DNA of 15,707 nucleotides from Syntrophorhabdaceae bacterium (lineage in GTDB: Bacteria > Desulfobacterota > Syntrophorhabdia > Syntrophorhabdales > Syntrophorhabdaceae): assembly GCA_026415015.1 (NCBI GenBank), contig JAOAHW010000180.1, forward strand, positions 1 through 15,707, given 5' to 3'. The notes under the pieces were generated by a model. It saw only the letters and a list, made by a program, of their open reading frames with translations. It was not told the DNA's origin and did no database searches. Position 1 is the stretch's first letter, and each line of letters starts with the position of its first letter. A program made the position numbers and the translations under genes. Positions 1 through 7,959 of this stretch are shown in pieces.

Positions 1-1322
1 GTACTGGTTCACAGTTTGATATCCTGATGGATGACGTAACTGTAACATATGGCCACAGGAGGACAATAGGTTCATTAAATCAGCTTGCCACTGGATATAT
101 CAGTGCGAGATTTTTCGACTTTTTATTTTGTCATGGCTGTGTGGATGGCCCCTTTATAAACAGAGATTTGTCTATTATTGCGAGAAGACAAAAGGTCGTA
201 AGATATGCCAAACAGGAGATGGAAAAGCAAGATGTCTTGAGTGTAATGACAGAGCTTGATAAATTTGAATCTATTGACTTAAAAAGAAACTTTTTAAATA
301 TGGAACAAAGACTGCCAACCCCCACAGAAGAACAGATAAAGGCCGTACTAAAAAAGATAGATAAAATGCCACCAAACCACAACCTTGATTGCAGGGCCTG
401 CGGTTATGCATCATGCAGAGAAAAGGCAATAGCAGTGGTACAGGGTATAGCAGACGAGGAATACTGCCTCCCCTATCTCCTTGAACAGAGCAAAAAGATA
501 TATCAAGAGCTTGAAAAATCCCATAAAGAATTACAGATCTCCCATCAGGCACTGGAACAGGCCCAGGCACAGCTTATAAAGACTGAGAAACTTGCCTCTA
601 TCGGTCAGCTTGCAGCAGGTGTTGCCCACGAGATCAATAACCCCTTAGGGACAATTATGATATATGCCCATATACTCCAGAGGGGGCTCGATAAAGACGA
701 CCCGAGAAGGGAAGACATAGACCTGATAATCAGCGAGGCAAACAGGGCAAAAGAGATTGTCCAGGGTTTACTGAGCTTTGCAAGGGAGACAAAATTAAAG
801 CCAGGACCAACAAATATAAATGACCTCCTTGAGGATGTCCTAGGTCTTGTTATAAACCAGTCCTTATTCCACAATATCAAGATAGAGAAGAGATTCCATG
901 ATGACCTGCCCACAATAGTGGCTGACGAGACAAAATTAAAACAGGTCTTCCTCAATATAATCCTGAATGCCGCCCAGGCCATGGAAGGAAACGGAAGATT
1001 AATAATTTCTACCACATTAGATAAAAATTATATTAAAATAAGGATACAGGATACAGGCCCTGGAATACCGCCAGAGATTATGGGCAATCTGTTCTCGCCT
1101 TTTTTCACTACAAAGGAAAAGGGGACAGGATTAGGGCTTGCCATATCCTATGGTATTATTGAGAGGCATATGGGAAAGATAGATGTGGAGACAGAGTTGG
1201 GGAAAGGCACTGCCTTTATTATTTACCTTCCTGTATCTGCGTCAGAGGATAGTATTTTAGACGATACAAGGGTAACAGGATACAATAAGGTTACCTTTAA
1301 AAATACTTTAACAGGGAGATGA
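1..1322 (+). CDS. Fe-S cluster sensor histidine kinase with hydrogenase-like N-terminal region (5' partial)
   Basis: The reading frame is open to the left edge (in frame from base 3), so the true start lies outside; the first in-frame Met is at 27 (residue 1 here). An N-terminal stretch with FCHGCVDGP (C35, C38) resembles the last cysteine motif of [FeFe]-hydrogenase large-subunit C-terminal domains. A four-cysteine Fe-S motif follows (C122, C125, C130, C147; C-x2-C-x4-C-x16-C), as in the PF04060-type 4Fe-4S domain. After a coiled coil (about 152-188) comes the kinase core: H-box with H201 in AAGVAHEINNPLG, N-box around N310-N314, G1 DTGPGIP (342-348) and G2 GTGLGLAIS (366-374). No membrane segment is visible, so a cytoplasmic redox or hydrogen sensor is inferred. 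It autophosphorylates on His and probably hands on to the response regulator 4 bases downstream. The kinase call is firm; the signal sensed is unknown. Confidence 0.9.
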   Translation, partial: TGSQFDILMDDVTVTYGHRRTIGSLNQLATGYISARFFDFLFCHGCVDGPFINRDLSIIARRQKVVRYAKQEMEKQDVLSVMTELDKFESIDLKRNFLNMEQRLPTPTEEQIKAVLKKIDKMPPNHNLDCRACGYASCREKAIAVVQGIADEEYCLPYLLEQSKKIYQELEKSHKELQISHQALEQAQAQLIKTEKLASIGQLAAGVAHEINNPLGTIMIYAHILQRGLDKDDPRREDIDLIISEANRAKEIVQGLLSFARETKLKPGPTNINDLLEDVLGLVINQSLFHNIKIEKRFHDDLPTIVADETKLKQVFLNIILNAAQAMEGNGRLIISTTLDKNYIKIRIQDTGPGIPPEIMGNLFSPFFTTKEKGTGLGLAISYGIIERHMGKIDVETELGKGTAFIIYLPVSASEDSILDDTRVTGYNKVTFKNTLTGR

Positions 1323-1326
1323 GACT

Positions 1327-1731
1327 ATGAGTAGAAAGACAAGAATATTGCTTGTGGACAATGATGTTGATTTTATCGACCTGAACAAGGCTGTTCTTGA
1401 AAACAATGGATTTGAGGTTGCTGTGGCTTATGCAGGTCGCGAGGTTATGGATAAGGTAAAATTTGAACAGCCTGATCTGATTGTCCTTGACCTGATGATG
1501 GAGAAACATGACACAGGGTTTGCTGTTGCAAGGGCCTTAAAGGCAGATCCGGTTTATAAGAATATCCCCATACTCATGCTTACTGCAGTTGGGAGTGAGA
1601 CAGGTATGGACTTTTCTCAGGAGCTTGATGGATACTGGATGAAGACCGATGACTATGCAAACAAGCCATTGAGCCCCGAGGAACTCATTCAGAGGATCAA
1701 TGCACTCCTGGAAAGGAATAAAAAGGCCTGA
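1327..1731 (+). CDS. Single-domain response regulator (receiver only)
   Basis: This 134-residue protein is a complete receiver domain with nothing after it. Visible residues are the acidic pocket D11/D13 (in LLVDND, where the second pocket Asp of CheY is Asn), phosphoacceptor D55 in VLDLMM, T86 and K113 in the ANKP motif. The loop between T86 and K113 is a few residues longer than in CheY. Its start follows the kinase stop by 4 bases, and AGGGAG (1313-1318) is a good ribosome binding site, so the two are surely cotranscribed and probably a cognate pair. With no output domain it must act by protein contact or as a phosphorelay intermediate, perhaps to the hybrid kinase encoded next. The partner is inferred from position only. 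Confidence 0.92.
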   Translation: MSRKTRILLVDNDVDFIDLNKAVLENNGFEVAVAYAGREVMDKVKFEQPDLIVLDLMMEKHDTGFAVARALKADPVYKNIPILMLTAVGSETGMDFSQELDGYWMKTDDYANKPLSPEELIQRINALLERNKKA

Positions 1732-1769
1732 AAAAAACAGGTCTGCCATAAAATTTTAAGAGACTTGTG

Positions 1770-3260
1770 ATGGATGAGCAGATTCGCATACTTGTTGTTG
1801 ATGATGAAAAGGGCATACGTGAGGGGTGTCGAAGGATCCTTGCTGGAGAGGGATATGCCGTAGACGTTGCTGAGAACGGCAAGGCAGGCCTGGAACTTGT
1901 CAAGAGTCAACATTATGACCTCATAGTTGTTGACCTTATGATGCCTGTTATGGGCGGTATAGATATGATGGGTCATGTGAGAGATATTGACCCTGATATT
2001 ATAATGATTGTCATAACAGGGTTTGCAACCATTGAAACAGCTGTAGAGGCTATTAAACATGGCGCCTATGATTATATACCCAAACCTTTTACCCCGGATA
2101 ATCTCATTGCAGTTATAAACAGGGGTATAGAGACAAGGCGTCTTCGCCTCCAGACCAAAAGGCTCATGGAGGAGAGGGACCAGAAACTCCTCGAGATTGC
2201 CAATGAAAAATCTAAGATGCATGCAATTATCAATTCCATGGCAGATGGTGTCCTTGTAATCAACAGGGAGAGCCAGCTTGTGTTATGGAACCCTGCTGCC
2301 ATAAGGATGCTCAACCTCAATGAGCAGCTTGAGTCAGGCAGGCAGATATCAGAGATCATCCAGAACGAGGATCTGATAAGGGTTATAAAAAAGGCATGTT
2401 CTCCAGAGGCATCAAATTATACCAGTATCACAGAGGAGATAGACCTACCTGCCCCTGAATCAAAGACCATAATGGTGAATGTATCTGTGATAAGGGATGA
2501 CGAGTCAGGCCAGGATCTGGGTCTTGTGGCTACTCTAAGGGATATCACAAGGCTTAAAGAACTCGATAAGCTTAAATCCCAGTTTGTGGCCATGGTGACC
2601 CATGAGTTAAGGGCACCTGTCTCTGCTATAGAAGGTTATCTCACGGCATTTTTAACCGGTGCTGCTGGCAGTGACCCACAGATGTATAGGCAGATGATGG
2701 AGAGGGCAAGACAGAGGGCACGCTCGCTCTTAGAATTAATAAATGACCTCCTCCAGTTCAGTAAACTGGAGGCAAAAAGTGCTGTCCGAAAGAAAGAACC
2801 CCTTGATATATCAGGGATTATTAAAAATACAGTGGAACTCTTGAAGGGCCAGGGTGAATCAAAAGACCTTATGTTCGAGGTGGATGTCCCTGATTCTCTA
2901 CCCCTTGTAGAGGCAGACAGGACAGAGATGGAACAGCTTTTTACAAACCTTATCTCTAATGCCATTAAATATAATGTAAAAAATGGCAAGGTTATGGTAA
3001 GTGCAAAACCAAATAAACATTTCCTTAATATAAAGGTTGCAGACACAGGAATAGGAATAGAGGCAGACTGCCTTCCCTGTATATTCGATGAATTCTACAG
3101 GGTATCGTGCCCTGAGACACGTTATACTACAGGCACAGGCCTTGGGCTGTCTATTGTAAAAAAGATCGTTGAGTCGCATTTTGGCCGTATAGATGTTGAG
3201 AGTACCCCTAAAAAAGGGACAACCTTTACAGTCAAACTGCCGATTAAACAGAAAAAATAA
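1770..3260 (+). CDS. Receiver-PAS-histidine kinase hybrid
   Basis: Numbering here counts from a GTG at 1767. The ATG at 1770 is preferred because AAGAGA (1758-1763) is then 6 bases away rather than 3. The order is receiver domain (about 6-120; acidic D12/D13, phosphoacceptor D56 in VVDLMMP, T84, K106 in PKPF), a helical linker rich in charged residues (121-150), a PAS-like domain (about 150-262), HisKA with H279 in VTHELRAPVSAIEG, and HATPase_c with an N-box (NLISNAIKYN, 394-403), G1 DTGIG (426-430) and G2 GTGLGLSI (456-463). All catalytic residues are present. It is cytoplasmic by the lack of membrane segments. The N-terminal receiver suggests phosphorylation by an upstream kinase controls the C-terminal kinase. 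It lies 35-38 bases after the response regulator and 29 before the Nfn-like gene, so the genes probably form one operon. No DNA-binding domain is present. Confidence 0.92.
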   Translation: MDEQIRILVVDDEKGIREGCRRILAGEGYAVDVAENGKAGLELVKSQHYDLIVVDLMMPVMGGIDMMGHVRDIDPDIIMIVITGFATIETAVEAIKHGAYDYIPKPFTPDNLIAVINRGIETRRLRLQTKRLMEERDQKLLEIANEKSKMHAIINSMADGVLVINRESQLVLWNPAAIRMLNLNEQLESGRQISEIIQNEDLIRVIKKACSPEASNYTSITEEIDLPAPESKTIMVNVSVIRDDESGQDLGLVATLRDITRLKELDKLKSQFVAMVTHELRAPVSAIEGYLTAFLTGAAGSDPQMYRQMMERARQRARSLLELINDLLQFSKLEAKSAVRKKEPLDISGIIKNTVELLKGQGESKDLMFEVDVPDSLPLVEADRTEMEQLFTNLISNAIKYNVKNGKVMVSAKPNKHFLNIKVADTGIGIEADCLPCIFDEFYRVSCPETRYTTGTGLGLSIVKKIVESHFGRIDVESTPKKGTTFTVKLPIKQKK

Positions 3261-3289
3261 AAGTAACTATTTCAAAAAAAGGAGAGGTC

Positions 3290-5548
3290 ATGGCGAAAGA
3301 ACTGAAAAAAAACGAGATAATTGAAAAACGGCAATTGGCACCATCCATTACCCTTTTTAAGCTCTATGTCCCTGATATTGCAAAGAAGGCAAAACCTGGG
3401 CAATTCGTTGTCTTGAGGGCAGATGATTATGCTGAGAGGATCCCCCTGACTATTGCAGACTTTGACCGTCAGGAAGGTACAATTACTGTTATCTTCCAGG
3501 TGGTTGGCACATCAACTAAAAAGTTAGAGGGATTCAATCAGGGTCAGGCTATTCTCGATGTTGTGGGTCCACTGGGAAAACCGAGCCATATAGAAAAATT
3601 CGGGACTGTTGTATGTGTTGGCGGTGGTGTTGGTGTAGCACCTGTATACCCTATTGCTAAGGCCCTTTATGAAAAAGGCAACGAGATGATAAATATCATC
3701 GGTGCAAGGACAAAGGAGATGCTTATCCTTGAAGATGAAATGAGGGCAATAAGTCATGAACTGTATGTGACAACCGATGATGGCACATACGGGCACCATG
3801 GCTTTGTTACCGATGTCTTAAAGAAGGTCATAGAGGAGAAAAAGAAGATCGACCTTGTAATTGGTATAGGCCCTGTAGTTATGATGAAGGCTGTATGTGA
3901 TGTTACCCGTCCCTATAATATCCATACAGTTGTTAGTTTAAATACCATTATGGTGGATGGCACAGGCATGTGCGGGTGCTGTCGGGCAACAGTGGGTGGA
4001 GAGACCAAGTTTGTGTGTGTAGATGGCCCTGAATTTGATGGCCATAAGGTTGAATTCAATGAGCTTATTATGCGTGGCAAGATGTATAGCAGGGAAGAGA
4101 GAAGGGCAATGTGGGATCACAAGTGCAAACTTGAGGCAAAGGAAAAGGCAGCAAAGAAGGCGAGGAAGAGAGAACCCATGCCTGAACAGAATCCAAAGGT
4201 AAGGATTCAGAACTTCAACGAGGTTGCCCTTGGATATACAAGAGAAAATGCCCTTCGTGAGGCATCCCGTTGCCTAAACTGTAAGAATATGCCATGTGTT
4301 GAAGGATGTCCTGTGAATGTGCAAATACCGAAGTTCATAAAACTTATAAAAGAAGGCGATTTTATGGGTGCTATACATACCATCAAGGAGACAAACAGCC
4401 TTCCAGCGGTCTGCGGTAGGGTATGTCCTCAGGAGACCCAGTGTGAGGAAAAATGTGTCCTTGGAAAAAAGGGTCAGCCTATAGCCATTGGTAGGCTTGA
4501 GAGGTTCGCAGCAGACTATGAACTCAGTCAAGGAGATGTGAGGGTTCCACCTATCCCCAAAAAGACAGGTAAGAAGGTAGCAGTGGTAGGTGCAGGTCCT
4601 GCAGGGCTTACTGTGGCTGGTGAGCTTGCAAAAAAGGGTCATGATGTCACAATATTTGAGGCCCTTCACAAGGCAGGTGGCGTCCTTGTCTATGGTATCC
4701 CTGAGTTTCGTCTACCCAAAGCCATTGTCCAGAGAGAGGTGGACTATGTGGAGAAGCTCGGTGTCAAGATAAATGTGGATACCATTATAGGACAGACAAC
4801 TACCGTAGATGAGCTCTTTGAACAGGGATATGATGCCATCTTTATAGGAACAGGGGCAGGCCTTCCATATTTTATGAATATCCCTGGTGAAAATTTAAAT
4901 GGCGTATATTCTGCCAATGAGTTCCTTACAAGGGCTAACCTGATGAAGGCATATCTCTTTCCTGAATATGATACCCCAGTGAGGGTTGGGAGCAAGGTGG
5001 CGGTAATTGGTGGTGGCAATGTGGCAATGGATGCTGCCAGGGTATCAAAACGTCTTGGTGCAGATGATGTATATCTCATATACAGACGCTCCCGTGCTGA
5101 GATGCCTGCAAGGGCAGAAGAGGCACATCACGCTGAGGAAGAGGGCATTGACTTCAGACTCCTTACAGCACCTGTCAGGGTTATAGGTGATGAACATGGA
5201 TGGGTCAAGGGGATAGAATGTGTGAAGATGGAACTCGGCGAGCCTGACGCATCAGGGAGGAGAAGACCTGTAGAGATCAAAGGTTCCAACCATGTGATAG
5301 ATGTGGATGTTGTTATAGTTGCCATAGGACAAGGTCCAAACCCGATATTGACATCTACAACAGAGGGTCTGAAGCTAAGGAAATCAGGGAATATTGAGGC
5401 AGACCCTGAGACAGGAAAGACAAGCAGAAAGGGTGTCTTTGCTGGAGGCGATATCGTTACAGGTGCTGCAACCGTTATACTTGCCATGGGTGCAGGCAGA
5501 AAGGCAGCAGCAGCAATAGACGAATATCTAACAACAGGGAAATGGTAA
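3290..5548 (+). CDS. Fused NfnA-NfnB type NADH-dependent ferredoxin:NADP+ oxidoreductase (sulfide dehydrogenase/GltD-like)
   Basis: Two enzymes usually encoded separately are joined in 752 residues. Residues 1-280 resemble NfnA/SudB: a ferredoxin-reductase fold with the flavin motif RIPLTI (50-55), a nucleotide-binding glycine loop (VGGGVGVAP, 110-118) and a [2Fe-2S] site with C228, C231 and C243; D223 lies where this family uses an unusual Asp ligand. A charged helix (about 268-296) links to an NfnB/GltD-like part: cysteine sets C328/C331/C336/C340 and C375/C379/C385/C389, an FAD Rossmann loop GAGPAG (434-439), a second nucleotide loop GGGNVA (574-579) and a C-terminal GGD FAD motif (719-721). 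Nfn complexes bifurcate electrons from NADPH to NAD+ and ferredoxin, or run in reverse. A glutamate synthase small-subunit role is less likely because of the NfnA half and no large subunit nearby. GGAGAGG (3281-3287) is a strong ribosome binding site. Confidence 0.9.
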   Translation: MAKELKKNEIIEKRQLAPSITLFKLYVPDIAKKAKPGQFVVLRADDYAERIPLTIADFDRQEGTITVIFQVVGTSTKKLEGFNQGQAILDVVGPLGKPSHIEKFGTVVCVGGGVGVAPVYPIAKALYEKGNEMINIIGARTKEMLILEDEMRAISHELYVTTDDGTYGHHGFVTDVLKKVIEEKKKIDLVIGIGPVVMMKAVCDVTRPYNIHTVVSLNTIMVDGTGMCGCCRATVGGETKFVCVDGPEFDGHKVEFNELIMRGKMYSREERRAMWDHKCKLEAKEKAAKKARKREPMPEQNPKVRIQNFNEVALGYTRENALREASRCLNCKNMPCVEGCPVNVQIPKFIKLIKEGDFMGAIHTIKETNSLPAVCGRVCPQETQCEEKCVLGKKGQPIAIGRLERFAADYELSQGDVRVPPIPKKTGKKVAVVGAGPAGLTVAGELAKKGHDVTIFEALHKAGGVLVYGIPEFRLPKAIVQREVDYVEKLGVKINVDTIIGQTTTVDELFEQGYDAIFIGTGAGLPYFMNIPGENLNGVYSANEFLTRANLMKAYLFPEYDTPVRVGSKVAVIGGGNVAMDAARVSKRLGADDVYLIYRRSRAEMPARAEEAHHAEEEGIDFRLLTAPVRVIGDEHGWVKGIECVKMELGEPDASGRRRPVEIKGSNHVIDVDVVIVAIGQGPNPILTSTTEGLKLRKSGNIEADPETGKTSRKGVFAGGDIVTGAATVILAMGAGRKAAAAIDEYLTTGKW

Positions 5549-5575
5549 CCCAGAATAAAAATGTTAAATGAAGTT

Positions 5576-5604
5576 AAGGCGGGTCTATGACCCGCCTTTT
5601 TATT
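5576..5604 (+). terminator. Intrinsic terminator after the Nfn-like gene
   Basis: A perfect 10-bp stem (AAGGCGGGTC at 5576-5585 pairing with GACCCGCCTT at 5589-5598) encloses a 3-base TAT loop, followed by a T-rich tail to 5604. It lies 28 bases after the stop of the Nfn-like gene and 32 bases before the end of the convergent permease gene. The T-tail is on the plus strand; on the minus strand the tail is poor, so it mainly serves the plus-strand operon. Confidence 0.9.
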
Positions 5605-5636
5605 TAGGAGCATGTTCTATCCTTATATGGACAGAA

Positions 5637-6548
5637 TCATATCATAGCGAGATTAGCCCAAAAAATAAAGGCAAGGGGCGATAAAATCGTAGAGAGGGTA
5701 ACGGCATTTGATGCAAGCTCAGGGTCACCGCCTATCTCATAAGCCATTATATACGATGTAGTTGCCGTAGGTGTTGCAAGGAGTATAAAGACATGGGTTA
5801 TATCCCTGAAACCTATCTTCAAAAATACGAAATATATGGCTGAGATCCCTGGCAGGACAAATAGTTTAAGAAGGGCAGAGAAAAAAGAGACTTTGAAGGT
5901 TTTTTTGATATTTCTTACACCTATTGAAGCACCTATCATAATCAGTGCCATAGGCAGGGCAATATTTGACAGTATAACCATGCCTTTTGTTATAGATTTG
6001 GGTATGGGAATACCTATAAATATAACTGTAAGACCAAGAAAAGTCGCAATAATTACTGGTGTTTTTACTATGGAAAGTATTGATCCTGCCATATTCCTCT
6101 CTTTATTAGATGTCCAGGAGAGGATTGCTATTGCCATGGAATTGTTAAGGAGTATCATAAGCCCGATAAGGATGCTACCCTGTTTCAGGCCGTTTTCACC
6201 AAGGAGATAAAATAGGACAGCAAGCCCTATGTAAGATACATTTCCATGAAAGGCAGTCTGGATGAATGTCCCGAGGCTGCCTTTTCTTAATCTCAATAAG
6301 TATCCCACAAAAAAAGATACAATCATTATTATAAAGGTTGGAACAATAACAGCAACTATATGTGATGCATAGACAGACCTTATATCTGACTTGATTATGC
6401 CTGTGAAAATAAGCACAGGGAATGGAAATAGATATACAAACCTGTTTGCCTCAGAGATAAACCTGTCATTTATAATACCCCTCCTGTGGATGATATAACC
6501 AAAGATTATTATCAAGAAGATAGGGATTATTGTCTCTAATACGGCCAT
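5637..6548 (-). CDS. AEC-family (auxin efflux carrier-like) permease
   Basis: This 303-residue integral membrane protein has about ten hydrophobic segments spread over its whole length, the normal size for the AEC family. Family signatures include FHGNVSYIGLAVLFYLLG (100-117), with the GN and G-L pattern seen before the central loop, and the C-terminal segment from ATPTATTSYIMAYEIGGD (258-275) through the STILSPLAFIFW helix. Bacterial members move small carboxylates such as malate, malonate or lactate, so organic-acid transport is a plausible role, but the substrate cannot be read from sequence. The ATG at 6548 has no convincing ribosome binding site; the leader is a repeat-rich AT stretch. 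It lies 97 bases downstream of the phosphoesterase gene on the same strand, so cotranscription is possible but uncertain. Confidence 0.88.
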   Translation of the reverse strand: MAVLETIIPIFLIIIFGYIIHRRGIINDRFISEANRFVYLFPFPVLIFTGIIKSDIRSVYASHIVAVIVPTFIIMIVSFFVGYLLRLRKGSLGTFIQTAFHGNVSYIGLAVLFYLLGENGLKQGSILIGLMILLNNSMAIAILSWTSNKERNMAGSILSIVKTPVIIATFLGLTVIFIGIPIPKSITKGMVILSNIALPMALIMIGASIGVRNIKKTFKVSFFSALLKLFVLPGISAIYFVFLKIGFRDITHVFILLATPTATTSYIMAYEIGGDPELASNAVTLSTILSPLAFIFWANLAMI

Positions 6549-6554
6549 AAAATA

Positions 6555-6596
6555 GACTAATGACTATAGACTATAGACTAAAGATTATAGATTAAA
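6555..6596. repeat. Heptamer tandem repeat, six units of GACTATA type
   Basis: Six consecutive 7-base units with exact spacing: GACTAAT, GACTATA, GACTATA, GACTAAA, GATTATA, GATTAAA. It begins 6 bases from the permease start codon, so on the minus strand it forms that gene's leader. The two central copies are identical and the outer ones diverge, as in an ageing tandem array. Confidence 0.75.
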
Positions 6597-6619
6597 AAAA
6601 GTGTAACCATAGTCTATAG
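6571..6619. repeat. Inverted repeat overlapping the heptamer array
   Basis: CTATAGACTA at 6571-6580 is repeated exactly in inverted form as TAGTCTATAG at 6610-6619, giving a possible 10-bp stem with a 29-base loop. One arm lies inside the heptamer array; the other lies between the array and the phosphoesterase stop codon. The stem is AT-rich, so it is a weak hairpin. It could be a minus-strand attenuator or paired protein-binding sites. Confidence 0.55.
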
Positions 6620-6645
6620 GCTTAAAAAAATAGGCTGCTAACATA

Positions 6646-7821
6646 TCACTCCCTGAGCGCACCATTCCATAACTCAAACGAGGGGAAATCTGTTACCCTC
6701 TCCTCTTTTTTATAAAATATGGCATATGTCATGGATTTATATCGAGAGAAAGAACCATTCTTTGATGCAATAATCCTCTCTCTCCATGTGCCTGTATTTA
6801 TATAATATCTATGTAAATTGTTCATCTCTGAAAGAAATGAAATTTTTTCACTGTGGGTGTGGCCGAATACAGTATAAAGTGTTTTATGTCTGGCTGCCAT
6901 CTCTTCGTATCTTGTTTCATCTATCTCAAAATAGGAAAAGGCCTTTAAAAATCTCTCAGCCCATTCAATGGAGATAAATTTTGAAAGATAGAGCACGTAT
7001 TTGAGTCTATCTGAGGCATCCAGAATATGAGGCGTATTGTGAGTCCTGAGCCATTGTTTTACATAGGGGATATCTAAAAAGACCTCTATTGTCCTGCCTA
7101 TGGTATCTTCTATAAAAGATTTAAGCCTTTTTTCCTGATATTCATTAAAGAGATAGTCGAAAATCCGCCATTGGGGTCTTATATCCTCAATGCATTTCAA
7201 CTCATCGGCAAGATGGGGAAACTCTCTTTTTATCTCGTATGGTAGGCGTACAAATAGCTCTGTTGTATTCACATCACCTATTGGTATCCCCTGGGGCTCA
7301 AAATTGTATTCATCATATTCGTGGCCGTGTTTGATTGAGACACTGTATTCGTCGTTTACATAAGCATTCTCCTCTACCTGAACTCTACCTAATATATGGG
7401 ATAAAGTGTCCTGTAGGTTATTGAATTCATTTAGCATCCTATCATGGTTACCCAGTATTACAAAACGCTTAACAGGGATGGGATGGAAGACCTCATCTGC
7501 CTCTTTTATTAGCTTGAGGCCATCTCTGTTGATTTCAACTATATTATCGAAGATATTTTTAAGATGGGTCTGTGTTTTGTGGGTATCTGGCTTTATAGAC
7601 CATGGCTTTTCATTATCCCCCACTGACATCCAGTAATCGCTTCTCAATAGGTCGAAGGTATCGCCATCAAAGACAAGGATAATCTCTTCTGTATTATCCC
7701 TGATACTGCGTTTTATGAGATTTAGAAAATGTTTAAAAGCCCTTGGTGATAGATTGTTTGTGGCGGTCCCATCTGTTAAATGCAGGTCGCTGACAACTAC
7801 AAGCATAGGTTTTTTTATCAT
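6646..7821 (-). CDS. Calcineurin-like metallophosphoesterase
   Basis: This 391-residue protein has the full set of metal-ligand motifs of the calcineurin-like fold: D12/H14 in SDLHL, D54 in DGDTFD, N125-H126-D127 in GNHD, H165/H167 in KHGHEYD, and G320-H321-T322-H323 in GHTH. No signal peptide or membrane segment is visible, so it is probably cytoplasmic. Between the GHE motif and GHTH is a long, mostly helical segment (about 170-315) that is larger than in minimal phosphodiesterases of this fold; it probably forms a cap that sets substrate choice. The substrate is unknown. A minimal LpxH-type enzyme is unlikely because of this large insert. It is divergent from the FAD oxidase gene and upstream of the permease gene. 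No strong ribosome binding site precedes the ATG. Confidence 0.88.
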   Translation of the reverse strand: MIKKPMLVVVSDLHLTDGTATNNLSPRAFKHFLNLIKRSIRDNTEEIILVFDGDTFDLLRSDYWMSVGDNEKPWSIKPDTHKTQTHLKNIFDNIVEINRDGLKLIKEADEVFHPIPVKRFVILGNHDRMLNEFNNLQDTLSHILGRVQVEENAYVNDEYSVSIKHGHEYDEYNFEPQGIPIGDVNTTELFVRLPYEIKREFPHLADELKCIEDIRPQWRIFDYLFNEYQEKRLKSFIEDTIGRTIEVFLDIPYVKQWLRTHNTPHILDASDRLKYVLYLSKFISIEWAERFLKAFSYFEIDETRYEEMAARHKTLYTVFGHTHSEKISFLSEMNNLHRYYINTGTWRERIIASKNGSFSRYKSMTYAIFYKKEERVTDFPSFELWNGALRE

Positions 7822-7959
7822 GGCTGGAAATTAAAAACCAGTGTAAATTTAAACTGAGTTGTAGATAGGTATTCAAACCATTACCATTTCATATTAGTTG
7901 AAATTATTAGATTTTTTTGCATGTCTTTACTTTATCCTGTTAAACAGAATGTCTCTAAA

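Noticed and set aside
1726..1742. Small inverted repeat CCTG / CAGG after the response regulator stop
   Set aside because: The stem is only about 4 bp with a 7-base A loop and no T-tail, too weak for a terminator; the signalling genes look cotranscribed.
1689..2222. Minus-strand open frame of 177 codons opposite the hybrid kinase
   Set aside because: It runs antisense to conserved receiver and PAS domains, has no family motif and no credible ribosome binding site.
5128..5613. Minus-strand open frame of 161 codons over the end of the Nfn-like gene and its terminator
   Set aside because: It starts beyond an intrinsic terminator hairpin arm and lies antisense to the conserved FAD/NADP region; a shadow frame.
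5836..6210. Plus-strand open frame of 124 codons opposite the permease gene
   Set aside because: It is antisense to a well-supported membrane protein, has no recognisable motif, and its composition follows from the hydrophobic codons on the other strand.
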